From Sipunculus nudus (Eukaryota > Annelida > Sipuncula > Golfingiida > Sipunculidae): a stretch of DNA of 64,000 nucleotides. The DNA lies in contig CM049315.1 in the NCBI GenBank assembly GCA_026874595.1, positions 4,338,664 through 4,402,663 on the forward strand. Reading direction: 5' to 3'. Position 1 is the first letter of the stretch. Each line of letters opens with the position of its first letter. Of this stretch, positions 55,022 through 64,000 are shown one piece after another. The position numbers were made by a program, and so were the translations under genes. The notes beneath the pieces were generated by a model that made no database searches, had not been told where the DNA came from, and was given only the letters and a program-made list of their open reading frames with translations.

Positions 55022-57532
55022 AGCGATGGGCCATGCTGCCTTGACGTCCCCAGGACAGCCCTCTTTACAATAGGGGTGGCCTATTAATGGGACAGTCCAA
55101 ATATAGATAAGAGGGGTGGTAGGCAGGCCTGTCTTACACAAAAAAAAATCTTTAATTAACGCCAGTACCGACTTTGATGAGAAAACATAGTCCAACACAC
55201 TTGGGTGAACCTAATTTTGCATATGACCGAAGTGAGGGCTGCGGTTATACTGTATATAAGTAAAAATTTCACTCCATCAAAAAAGAAATAGTGTTTTCTC
55301 TGGGCGGTTTGCTTGGTGTGTTGCCATAAAGAATGTGAAACTTGATTTCTAGGTTTTTCTGCACAATTACATTACATAAATTTTGTTTTCATTTTTTGAA
55401 TTTTAAATAATTAACCAATGTGAGAATTATAGACAAAAAGGCATGTTCGAATCTGTAATTATCTGAAAACATTTTTAGTGTCCTTGTGATAAGGAGACGA
55501 GGCATTGTACAAAATTTCATGCTTCTTTATAAATGTTAACAATCTCTACACATCACCATCACTGAACAGTGTCTGTACCTTCGGTATGTTGGCTTTGCTT
55601 TAAGCATATACTTTAAACACAGGGGTGCCATCCCTTCGCAACGTCATTTGTGGAATTTACCACCTCAAATGTCTCGCGACAGGCATGAATCGCTACCCCG
55701 CTGAATCAATCAAACTCGCAAAAGTTTGACTAAATACCATAATGCGATAAATGTAGTGAAGCATTTAAATTAGTCCCGACCAAGTACGTTGGATAGAAAT
55801 TGTTTAAAGACAAGTTACACAAATGTGGGCGTTTTTGTGGTAAAGACTTCATGGAATAAGTAATATTTTGCAAGCATGCGCATGAGTAATGTAAACAAGG
55901 TGTTTCCTTGAAATGTAACAAATTTTCCTTTTAAGTTTGACAAGGTCAACATTCATTGCTGTCCCCTATCATAGTCATGCCCATGCTCCTCATTGACATG
56001 AAATATTTAGAATCACTAATGCCTTTACTTTGAACTAAACTTGTGATTAAGAAAACTTCACCCTTTTCTTGACTTTTTAACCATCTCAAATTAAATTCAA
56101 ATTCCTTTCTTTTTTATTATCCCATGAACACTGTGTTTAATATTCGTTCACACCCACTGAACAATACATATACACCCATTGAACAACACATAATCACAAA
56201 CTGAAAATTTTAAGCTGTAACTTTCTCTTTTTTTATGCCTACTATTTAGGCCTGATATTTGTAAACCAAATCAACGCCTAAATAGACGCCTAAATAGTTA
56301 TAAATGGCGGGCATGAAGACCCTGATTTCGTCAGAAGATAAAGTGTTTAAACACTGTATAGAAGCAAACATATCTTATCTAATTATATTGTAACATTCTT
56401 GCCCTTTGACCTGGCCAGTGGTGGGGCATGAACAATGATTGACAGTCAATATAGAGATGCCCCAGAGCCAATCACAGGCAGCTAAGGACTTCACCCTCTG
56501 TCCCTCTGGGATAAAACCCCCTTGCCCTGGCGATTCTCTCTCTCTTGGATCATCGAGCAGTGGACCCCTATGCCTGCCCTCTGTGGCAGGCAGAGGGTAT
56601 ATGGCTTCTTTTTCACCTTGGGGTTGGTTTTACGACAGTGTCGGCTACCCAGGTGAAGAGCCACCCACTACCAAAGAGCAGTCCTTTTATCTAGTCTGGT
56701 AAATATCTTTCTGTTTCATTAATAAGTTTAGATAATAATATGCAGTCCTGATATTTTGAAGGTTTAGGCTTAAGTTTCATTCCAGTAAAAAAGTGTTATT
56801 TTATCTCTTAAAATTGTGCGAATGCATGTTGCCCAAGCCCAATTTCCTCCCAGAATAAATAAGCAGCTACAATATGTACTTGTCTTGACAGGATTGTTGT
56901 TCAAAATAAGAATAAAGAATACAAGGGGAGTGCTCAGACAATGGTTACCAAGTGCTGGCGTAACAACTTAAAAATGTGAAAAAAAAAACGCAGTGTCACG
57001 TGAATTATTGTTATTTATTATTGACCAGATCTATGTTTCATGCATACTAGCGTATATGAATTTTTGTATGTAAAAGTACTTGGCAAACAATATCAGATAA
57101 GGCTAACTGTTTTCTGATAATTGCAAATTTTTCATTGCTTGCGGCTATGATGGTACTTGTACACTCTACAAGGAACTACTATAAACATACCGTTATGGCA
57201 CTGTGCCTGTAATGTCAAATATGTTTGGAGAATATTATCATTACCGAACGCCTGCGTGCCCACTGGCCTCCCATTGGTACAGCAAATTTGAATAATTCAT
57301 GAAGGTGGCAGGTATTGCCCATTCAATGACACCTGTCACTACCGCGATCGCTGTCTCAGGTACGTCATGGCTTTTCATCGAATTTCTCTTTATTTCATGA
57401 AATGTCATTAAAAACCTTGCATCGAATAAGACAGCGAGGAATTTAAGTATTCATTTGGTGTGGATGATAAGAAGAGTTATTGGTCACTCGTTAGTGGTCA
57501 TTCGTTGCCAAAGTCGCTCTATATTTATGCTT
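55022..57532. other. Intergenic DNA, nothing firmly recognised
   Basis: A hairpin CTGCCCTCTGTGGCAGGCAG lies near 56573. 56460-56700 is GC-richer with an 87-codon open frame but no motif. The rest is AT-rich. Confidence 0.4.
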
Positions 57533-57541
57533 AATGCTTGA

Positions 57542-58202
57542 GGTGGGCACTAGTTTAGCGGCTTACTTGTGTGAATTTGCGTCTAGACTGGTACCCAACC
57601 ATAATATTTTAGGAGGCGCCACCGCGTGTCTGTGTATGAGACTTAAAAGTAATGTAAAAAAATATTGTCGCGTGTTCCGGAATCCAAGGATGACACAGGT
57701 TGTTAATTGCCAAATATGTAGTTATACCAATACGTCATTCAAGAATCATAATTATGCAAAAATATATTCAATAATCAAGTTTGATAAAAAAAAGTGTATA
57801 CATATTATATGCTAAGGGCTTCAGGCCTACGTACTTAACTTCATAGCTGATGCCAGTGATGGTTTGTTTATCATACTTTATTATAGGACCTGAGTTGAAA
57901 GCAAAGACTGGTCGTACCCAAGTGAGACCGGGATGACAAGCTGCATGTAACAGAAAAGGAAAACGTATTGATAATTTTGTCTTAAAGTTACAATATAACC
58001 GTTTAATGTGGCAGCAAACTGAAACATATGTAAAGTTGAGCCACAACACGTGAAGCAGTTAAGAGAGGTCCACTTGGCGTATGTTGTCATGAGCTTATCT
58101 CTGGAAATACATTGGAACAGGCTTTTTCTGCCTCTGTTAATGGAGATACAAGAAAGTCAGTACCAGTCTAGACACGAGTAAGCCGCTAAACAAGTGTCCA
58201 CC
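57542..58202. mobile_element. MITE with about 50-bp TIR and 9-bp TSD
   Basis: The left GGTGGGCACTAGTTTAGCGG then CTTACTTGTG and GTCTAGACTGGTAC; the right end (minus strand) GGTGGACACTTGTTTAGCGG then CTTACTCGTGTCTAGACTGG. The left arm has a 9-base insertion. A perfect 9-bp duplication AATGCTTGA flanks the element (57533-57541 and 58203-58211). 661 bp, no transposase. GG ends and an 8-9 bp duplication fit Merlin or Mutator-like elements. Confidence 0.9.
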
Positions 58203-59196
58203 AATGCTTGAGTGCCATCTGAAGGGTACTTGGTTAAAATCCAGACTCGGACCTCGGACTCGGACTCCGCAGAAAAATAATCGCCGGGCCCCGAAACAAA
58301 AGCTTATGTATATTGTATGGAATGTTGTTTCATAATAATTTAACGTGTCAGATGCTAATTGTAAATTACTATTTACTCTTTAAGAAATCCAATACGAATG
58401 TTTCCTCATGTTATCTGTAACATCTACAACGCATGTTTAATTTAACCGAACTCCAACTCGGACTCCGACAAATGAGCGAAGATGGCATGGGTGTAATGTA
58501 AAAATCATTACTCCTGAAAGCATGTTCTCTTATTCTTTAATCCGGCTTCATGAATAATTACATTTTCTCTCTATAATTAATTTTTCTAATTCATTTATAA
58601 TTTATTTTTAATTGACAAAACGCTTATGAGAATTAAACACTCATGTTATTTACTTATTATAGCACAAGAATTAAATTTTGTGAATTATGATTATTGAATA
58701 TAATGAAACATGGACAAATTTTTTCACAGTCTTGACTTTTTTTAAAGTGAAGGTGAACTTGTGAAGGATTTTTTTTTATAGAAAAAACAGCATTTGTATT
58801 CTCATATTCTTTTAAATATTCCAAATTTATTGAAACATTATTGTTACATGTAAGGGTTACCCTAAACCAATGGGAAATATGACAAACAAATTTTATTCAT
58901 CATTTTATTAGCACCTATATTGATAATTACAATAAAACAAAGCATATGCACAAGGACCAAACGGAGTATAAATATGCTGCATATAGTACTTTCAAGAAAA
59001 CTTTATGTATAAAAAATAGCACCTTATAGAAATAAAATGAAAATAGCACAATTAAATGAATGACTACATGAATTTAATCAGTAAGCTAAGATTTTTTAAA
59101 CTAAACACATCATCATGTATGACATGAGGGGTAATTGATATTACCTATATTTTTTTTAAATTTCTTCCTTAAACATACAGCCATACAGTTATTGTA

Positions 59197-60478
59197 TCCC
59201 CAGACAAAGTCGGGGGATACTAGCTATGTTTTCATACCGGTCCCGCCACCGCATATAAATCTTGTTGGCGCGATAACCCAAAAAATATTTCACAGAACTT
59301 TACCAAACTTGGTATATGTATAGAAATGGGTAAGAGGACGACGCCTATTTAAAATGAGGTTATGACCTTTACTAGGCGAGTGTCCAATTTTGGGGAAAAT
59401 CACACAAATTCTTTAATATCTCAAGAAATCTTGCATGGATTGATCCCAAAATCAAGTTGATGGAAGATCATGGATAGGGTTGTCATGTTCTAGAAACTGG
59501 TGGTGCCACCTATTATTCTTTACTTGTTTTCGTGCCGTTTAATACCCCAAAAATTGCCACCTTACAGTACTGTGAGCATTATTAGTAAAAAAATAATGGA
59601 CAGATTTCTTTTATATTATGCATATACATAGGTATGGGTTATGGGATGATGTTTATTTAAATTGGGGTCATGACCTTTCCTATGAGAGTGGCCTTGACCT
59701 TTTATATTGCCATATATGGTGAAAATCACACAACTCTTATGATATCTCCAGTGTTGATAGCCATATAGATTTCAAACATGACTTATGTATAGCCCACCAC
59801 TAAAGTAGGAACCCTATAGGTTCTAGGGTCATGAGGTCAAAGGTCTAGGTCACAGGAGCTATCTGTCCAGAAATTAGTTTTTGGATGATAATTCCTGCTT
59901 TTATTGATGTATTGATTTCAAACTTGACTTATATATGTCCCATTGAAAGAGCAAGACTCCAATTGATTTTTGGGTCATAAGGTCAAAGGTCAAGGTCACA
60001 GGACACATCTTGAAAAAGATGTGGATGCATTTTCAGCCAAACATTTCATCTCAGATCTTTCATCTTGCACATATAGTTCACCTACCAAGAGAGGAAGAAC
60101 CCTATCAAATTTGAGGTCACAAGGTCAAAGGTTAAGGTCACAGGAGCCATCTGTCCAAAAATTAGTTTCTGGATGATAATTCCTGCTTTATTGATGTATA
60201 GATTTCAAACTTGACTTGTATATGTCCCATTGGAAAAGCAAGACCTGAATTTATTTTTGGGTCATGAGGTCAAAGGTCAAGGTCACAGGACACATCTTTA
60301 AAAAGATCAAGGTCACAGGACCAACATCTTCAACAAGATTGTGGATTGATAGATGAAAGAAACAATAAATATGCCAAGTGTCTGTATATGCTGCTAAAAA
60401 TGGGGGCCTATTCTTAAGGGGGGGGGGGCTACTATGTCTGGGGATACTCTGGCACCTGCAGTGCCAAGAAATGTCTAG
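59197..60478 (+). mobile_element. Non-autonomous Helitron, canonical ends
   Basis: 1282 bp. The 5' end is TCCCCAGACAAAGTCGGGGG, preceded by A. The 3' end is TGGCAC-CTGCA-GTGCCA hairpin (60450-60466), AGAAATGT, then CTAG followed by T. So it has 5'-TC, 3'-CTRR, an A/T insertion site and a hairpin 8 bases before the terminal CTAG: all Helitron hallmarks. The interior has tandem-like units with 'gggtcat(a/g)aggtcaaaggtcaaggtcacagg' at about 59827, 59970, 60117 and 60260 (spacing about 145). No Rep/helicase. Confidence 0.85.
59834..60279. promoter_or_regulatory. DR1 and ERRE-type sites in the Helitron
   Basis: Perfect AGGTCAAAGGTCA at 59980-59992 and 60267-60279; one-mismatch versions at 59834-59846 and 60122-60134. 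The first perfect site overlaps TCAAGGTCA (59990-59998), the ERR/SF-1 half-site consensus. Exact sequence matches; binding unproven. Confidence 0.45.
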
Positions 60479-61040
60479 TTTCCCATTTTATTTCTAAAAT
60501 GTGAAGTATATGTAAAGCTGCTACACCATATTGGCATGTACGGTTTAAGCACTAACACTATTCAATAATAATTAACCATATATGATTTAAATATATAATG
60601 AAAATAAATAATAATTTTTACAAATCTGAATACCTTAAATCTCAAATTTAAAAATGCTATAATATCCTAGAATAGTTTATCAAATGGAACTACAACCACA
60701 TTTTAATTTTTTTTTTAATGAAAATGAACACACTGCTGGCCAACACATGGGGAACAAAACCACTGTTTGGAAACTTTCAGGTCAATTCTAATCTATGCAA
60801 GTTAAAAAATAAACTCTCTGTATGTACTGGTCACATGCGTCTGACCATGTTGTCCAGGCAGTCTGGCACTGAACAAGTACACCATAAATTTAGTTTCCTT
60901 TCTTTGTTAACATGAGGTTCCAAAGTTACAATAATGTTTCAATAAATCTGGAATATTCAAAAGGGTTTTGAAAAAAAATGGTGTTTTCTACAGAAAATCC
61001 TTTTTATTTAACTTTTACTTTATTTTATATGCACAGTTAA

Positions 61041-61043
<3 letters not shown>

Positions 61044-61080
<37 letters not shown>

Positions 61081-61105
61081 CTAGTATATATATATATATA
61101 TATCA
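61044..61105. repeat. (AT)n microsatellite
   Basis: Interrupted TA dinucleotide run of about 60 bases. Confidence 0.95.
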
Positions 61106-61281
61106 GTAATCCTCAGCTCTGAGGCACCAGAATACTGATACATATCATCATGGTTTTACAAAGACACCCATGGCATCAGACCTACCACATTTTTAGGCTA
61201 AGCAGGGTGAGCTTTCGGGGTCCGGCGATTATAACTTTGGGGTCCGAGTCCGGGGTCCGAGTCCGGGTTTTACCAAGTACC

Positions 61282-61900
61282 AAAATTGCCCATCTGGAGA
61301 GGTATAGGGACATATCAGCCGCCGTTGATATTGGCCACCAGCCTCAAACCAACCATGTCGGCCGCCAGTGCCCAGCGGTAGGCAAATTTGGCTGCCAGCT
61401 CAAGTGAGCCACATACCTCGAGTTAGCGGTATATATACCATACCAGCAGAACTGACATCACTGGTATTGGTATATTGGTATCCATACACTCTGATATTGA
61501 AACAAAAACGTTGGAACTCACCTTTTATTTGGATGATGTCAGCATAAAAAATGCATTTAGTCTGTTTGATTGATATATCTACAGCAGGTTTACATAATAA
61601 TTAGTTGGCTAAAATATATTAATTTTTGTATATGTGGGTCTTTATCCACCTGAGTACTCAGAATCAGCCTGTCATCTGATCAAACATGGCTGCTTGATTT
61701 ACATCTGCTACCACTGCTACCAGGGGGCACCTTTGTGCTATACAATTTAGACTCTTACTCTTCCTCAGACTTTCAAACTTGAGACTTGGGATGGTTAATT
61801 TTTTCTTCCAGGTATATCCTAAAGGTTGTTTAGTTCCTGTTTATATTTAAAGTTTGCATACCATGCATACCTGCAATTAATATTACAATCAATAGAAATG
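61282..61900. other. Intergenic DNA, nothing recognised
   Basis: No supported feature. Confidence 0.4.
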
Positions 61901-62035
61901 CAGTCTGGACTGGACCACCCATTGCGTTGGTGGTCCGGTCCACGGGAACAGTGGTCCGGTCGGACCAGGTCAACCGACCTGGTCCGGTCCGGCTGTAGTC
62001 GGTCCGGTACTAAGGGTGGACCAGTCCAGGTCCAC
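61901..62035. mobile_element. Fold-back MITE rich in GGTCCG
   Basis: CAGTCTGGACTGGACCACCC (61901-61920) pairs with GGGTGGACCAGTCCAGGTCC (about 62014-62033) as inverted ends. The 135-bp body has many GGTCCGGTCC hexamers in both orientations. Non-coding. Confidence 0.7.
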
Positions 62036-62200
62036 ACAATAGATTTTTTGCATCTTAAATTTTTTGATTGCCGCTATTCTTTCAATGCATATTGATCAAA
62101 TAGTATTTTATCGATTCTTGAAGACTGGTGGCACCTTTTTCTCTTTTTTCTCTATAAAAAAATAAAAAGCAGTCTGGATAATAACAGGACACAAACCATA
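62036..62200. other. Short spacer
   Basis: AT-rich; 62118 has a degenerate GGTGGCACC word. Confidence 0.35.
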
Positions 62201-63070
62201 GATCTAGACACTTTTAATTGTACACCCTAGGTCCTTGGCACATCTCCTTAGAAACCTGAAATTAGGTCATGGTGAGCTATATACTGGGATGTAATGGCCG
62301 AAAACAATTTTTACCACCCAGCGAGTCAGACAAGGCACAAATTGTATCCATTTGGCCTAGAATCTTATAATGTGATAAATGGTCCTGGATATAAATATTC
62401 TTGGAAACATGAAATAAGGTCAGCCTGACCTATATTCTGCAAACTTTAGGAAAAAACATGATTTTAGCAGCCTGAAAGTAAGGTGGGCTCAAATTGTATC
62501 CCTTAAGCCTGGAATCTTAAGCAGAATCCCAGGAGATTTTTTAGCAGATTTTCTCAGAAACCTTAAATTCGGTCAATATGACCTATTAATATATGAGAAT
62601 GACTGGCCAAAAACATGGTTTTGCACAACCAGACAGACAGGACACAAATTGCAACTGTTAGACCTAGTATCTTATAACAACATCCAAGGAGGTTCTTGTC
62701 AAATCTTCTTTGAAACCTGGGAGTAGGTCATGGTGACCTGTATTCTGAAAGCAACTAGACAAAAATAATTTTATAATCATCTAGACAGTCACACATGGCC
62801 CCAAACATTCCTGTTGGACCTAGAAACTTATTAAATGACATCCAGGGAGGTCCTTGGCAAGTCTCCTTAGTATCCTAAAATTATGGTCACTGTGACCTAT
62901 ATTCTCTGAGCTTTGAGCAGAAAACCCAAATTTTGAGAACCCAAAAAGTTTCACAGGGTACAAATCTTAACTGTTGGCTCTATAAATGTATTATTTGATA
63001 TAAAGGGAGGTCATTGTAATGTCTCGTTTGACATCCACAATAAGGTCACTGTGACCTATATTCTGTGAAC
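62201..63070 (+). repeat. Diverged tandem array, period about 155 bp, 6 units
   Basis: The core 'ggtca(nnn)tgacctatattctg' recurs at about 62264, 62417, 62571, 62727, 62885 and 63044 (spacing 153-159), each preceded by 'tctc(c/t)ttagaaacct' and followed by 'caaaaac'. The last two units contain GGTCACTGTGACCT. Confidence 0.8.
62884..63057. promoter_or_regulatory. Two ERE-type palindromes in the tandem array
   Basis: TGGTCACTGTGACCT at 62884-62898 (perfect 13-base core) and AGGTCACTGTGACCT at 63043-63057 (perfect 15-base palindromic ERE). They are the best-matching members of the six-unit array core. Confidence 0.45.
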
Positions 63071-63599
63071 TGTGTGAAACAACATGTTTTTATTACGTAA
63101 ACATAATTGTGAGCTGTTTCTGTATTAATGAGAATTTTCTCTGTTAGTAGTTTATACTCCAGGGTAAGCCAACAAAAATTTTCCCTGATTAGGCCTATTA
63201 TCGCCCATTCAGCCACATCCCCGTGTATCTAGGTCACATTTCCGTTTTTGGAAAACACTTTTTCTTCTGGTGTTCCGCCATAATGGTCGTGTGAACTTGC
63301 CTTTGCATGTTTCGTCCAATGTTTGTGGTTTGTACAAAAGGGTTTGCCAATGTACTGTGAGTAACGTGTTTTCCCTCCGCCCATGGGCAGTCCCACCTAT
63401 TGCTCTGACTGTGAGTCTGTACTTCCTTTCTGGGACTCTCCACCAATGTGTTTCCGCCGCTCCCGTATTACCATTTGTCATGGTCCCACTACCCCGTGTT
63501 ATTCCTGTCAAGCTGTTTGTTGATCAATGGGGCCTGTTCCATTGATCCAGGGACTTTTCCTAGCTGTCCTCAGGTGTCCTGGGGGGGGGGGGACCTTCC
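63071..63599. other. Unassigned, GC-richer patch
   Basis: 63200-63545 is more GC-rich than its surroundings with overlapping open frames on both strands of up to 100 codons, but no motif, splice context or homology I can recognise. A G run lies at 63581-63591. Confidence 0.35.
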
Positions 63600-64000
63600 T
63601 TGGGAACTGTCTGATCATTGAGCCAAACCTTTGCATGTGTATAGATCTCACATAGCACTTCATCATACACAAAACTGGTGTCGCCACCTGCAACCATTTT
63701 TGCACAGCGTCCATCTGTTCATCTGCCTTGGGATAAAATCACTCATATCTCTGCAGTGGTTTGACTTATTGACCTGAAATTTGGCATGCGTATACATCCC
63801 GCATAGCTTTCTTGATTTTATGACAGGTGGCGCCACCTACATTCACGTTCACGCTGCAGACATCCAAACTCATATCTCTTGAACCATTCAACCAATCGGG
63901 AAAAAATTTTTTACACAAATGTAGCCCTTGGATAGCTTTATAACATATACAAAAATGTTGGCGCCACCTGCAGCCATTTTTGCACAGCATCCATCTGTTA
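63600..64000 (-). repeat. Inverted copy of the GGTGGCGCC tandem repeat
   Basis: Reading the minus strand gives 'ctgtgcaaaaatggctgcaggtggcgcca', 'gagatatgagtttggatgtctgcagcgt', AGGTGGCGCCACCT (63825-63838) and 'ctgtcataaaatcaag', matching 31846-32430 at high identity. At least one and a half 275-bp units. Continues beyond the window. Confidence 0.85.

Larger units (their letters stand above)
58225..61281. mobile_element. 3-kb interval with 70-bp inverted ends
   Basis: 58225-58296 and 61213-61281 are inverted copies: GGTACTTGGT, then a (CGGACT)n-like stretch, then ATAATCGCCGG and CCCCGAAA. The intervening DNA is AT-rich (58300-59196, 60479-61212) apart from the Helitron inserted in the middle. 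No target duplication was recognised. It may be one non-autonomous TIR transposon or two solo elements in opposite orientation. Confidence 0.6.

Noticed and set aside
63209-63545. Overlapping 90-100 codon frames on both strands in a GC-richer patch
   Set aside because: Neither strand shows a domain or splice signal; open frames in both directions suggest base composition rather than coding.

Overview
The window is AT-rich animal nuclear DNA, not bacterial. It has spliced genes with GT-AG introns, degenerate retrotransposons, many short non-autonomous transposons, and long (AT)n, (TC)n and poly-G tracts. The repeats (GACGGACGG-type microsatellites close to a 3' hairpin, and runs of TGACCTTTGACCT) are of a kind I associate with mollusc, particularly bivalve, genomes. 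That is a recollection of repeat style, and the organism is otherwise unidentified.

Host genes. (1) A CFAP97 (Hemingway-domain, cilia/flagella associated) orthologue lies on the minus strand. Its two coding exons (37943-36879 and 21789-21442) join in phase across a 15.1 kb intron and encode about 470 residues. (2) An unrecognised multi-exon gene lies on the plus strand (42821-47350, with a probable untranslated exon ending at 42584), about 747 residues. It carries eleven perfect copies of a 30-bp coding minisatellite encoding ERDACRKPLK and may have an alternative last exon. The two genes are divergently oriented, with their start codons about 4.9 kb apart.

Layout. 1-5345: decayed repeats, including a LINE reverse-transcriptase relic. 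5346-14753: a minus-strand Ty3/Gypsy-type LTR element (762-bp LTR, GTAT target duplication) with gag and protease but no reverse transcriptase or integrase. Its upstream LTR is split by about 3.9 kb of other DNA, which contains a second, complete-ended but internally deleted Gypsy element (11377-14095, GGTAC duplication) and a fold-back MITE. 15 kb-21 kb: mostly unassigned AT-rich DNA. 21.4-38 kb: CFAP97, with its intron filled by a 178-bp satellite element, several copies of one repeat family, a 1.44-kb tandem duplication, and a hAT element with an 8-bp duplication nested in a third repeat family. 38-42.5 kb: short inverted-repeat elements. 42.5-47.9 kb: the minisatellite gene. 49-54 kb: a 4.4-kb interval bounded by inverted repeats. 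54.4-55 kb: a 5'-truncated LINE. 57.5-61.3 kb: a MITE with a 9-bp duplication, then a 3-kb inverted-repeat interval containing a canonical non-autonomous Helitron (59197-60478). 62-64 kb: a tandem array, then an inverted copy of the intronic GGTGGCGCCACC repeat.

The most notable patterns are these: several unrelated repeat families share one Helentron-like plan; those repeats carry exact consensus nuclear-receptor elements (seven perfect DR1 sites and a perfect ERE in the CFAP97 intron, two DR1 sites in the Helitron, another ERE near 63 kb); and a 14-bp palindrome AGGTGGCGCCACCT recurs in different repeats. All names come from motif reading; no database search was possible.
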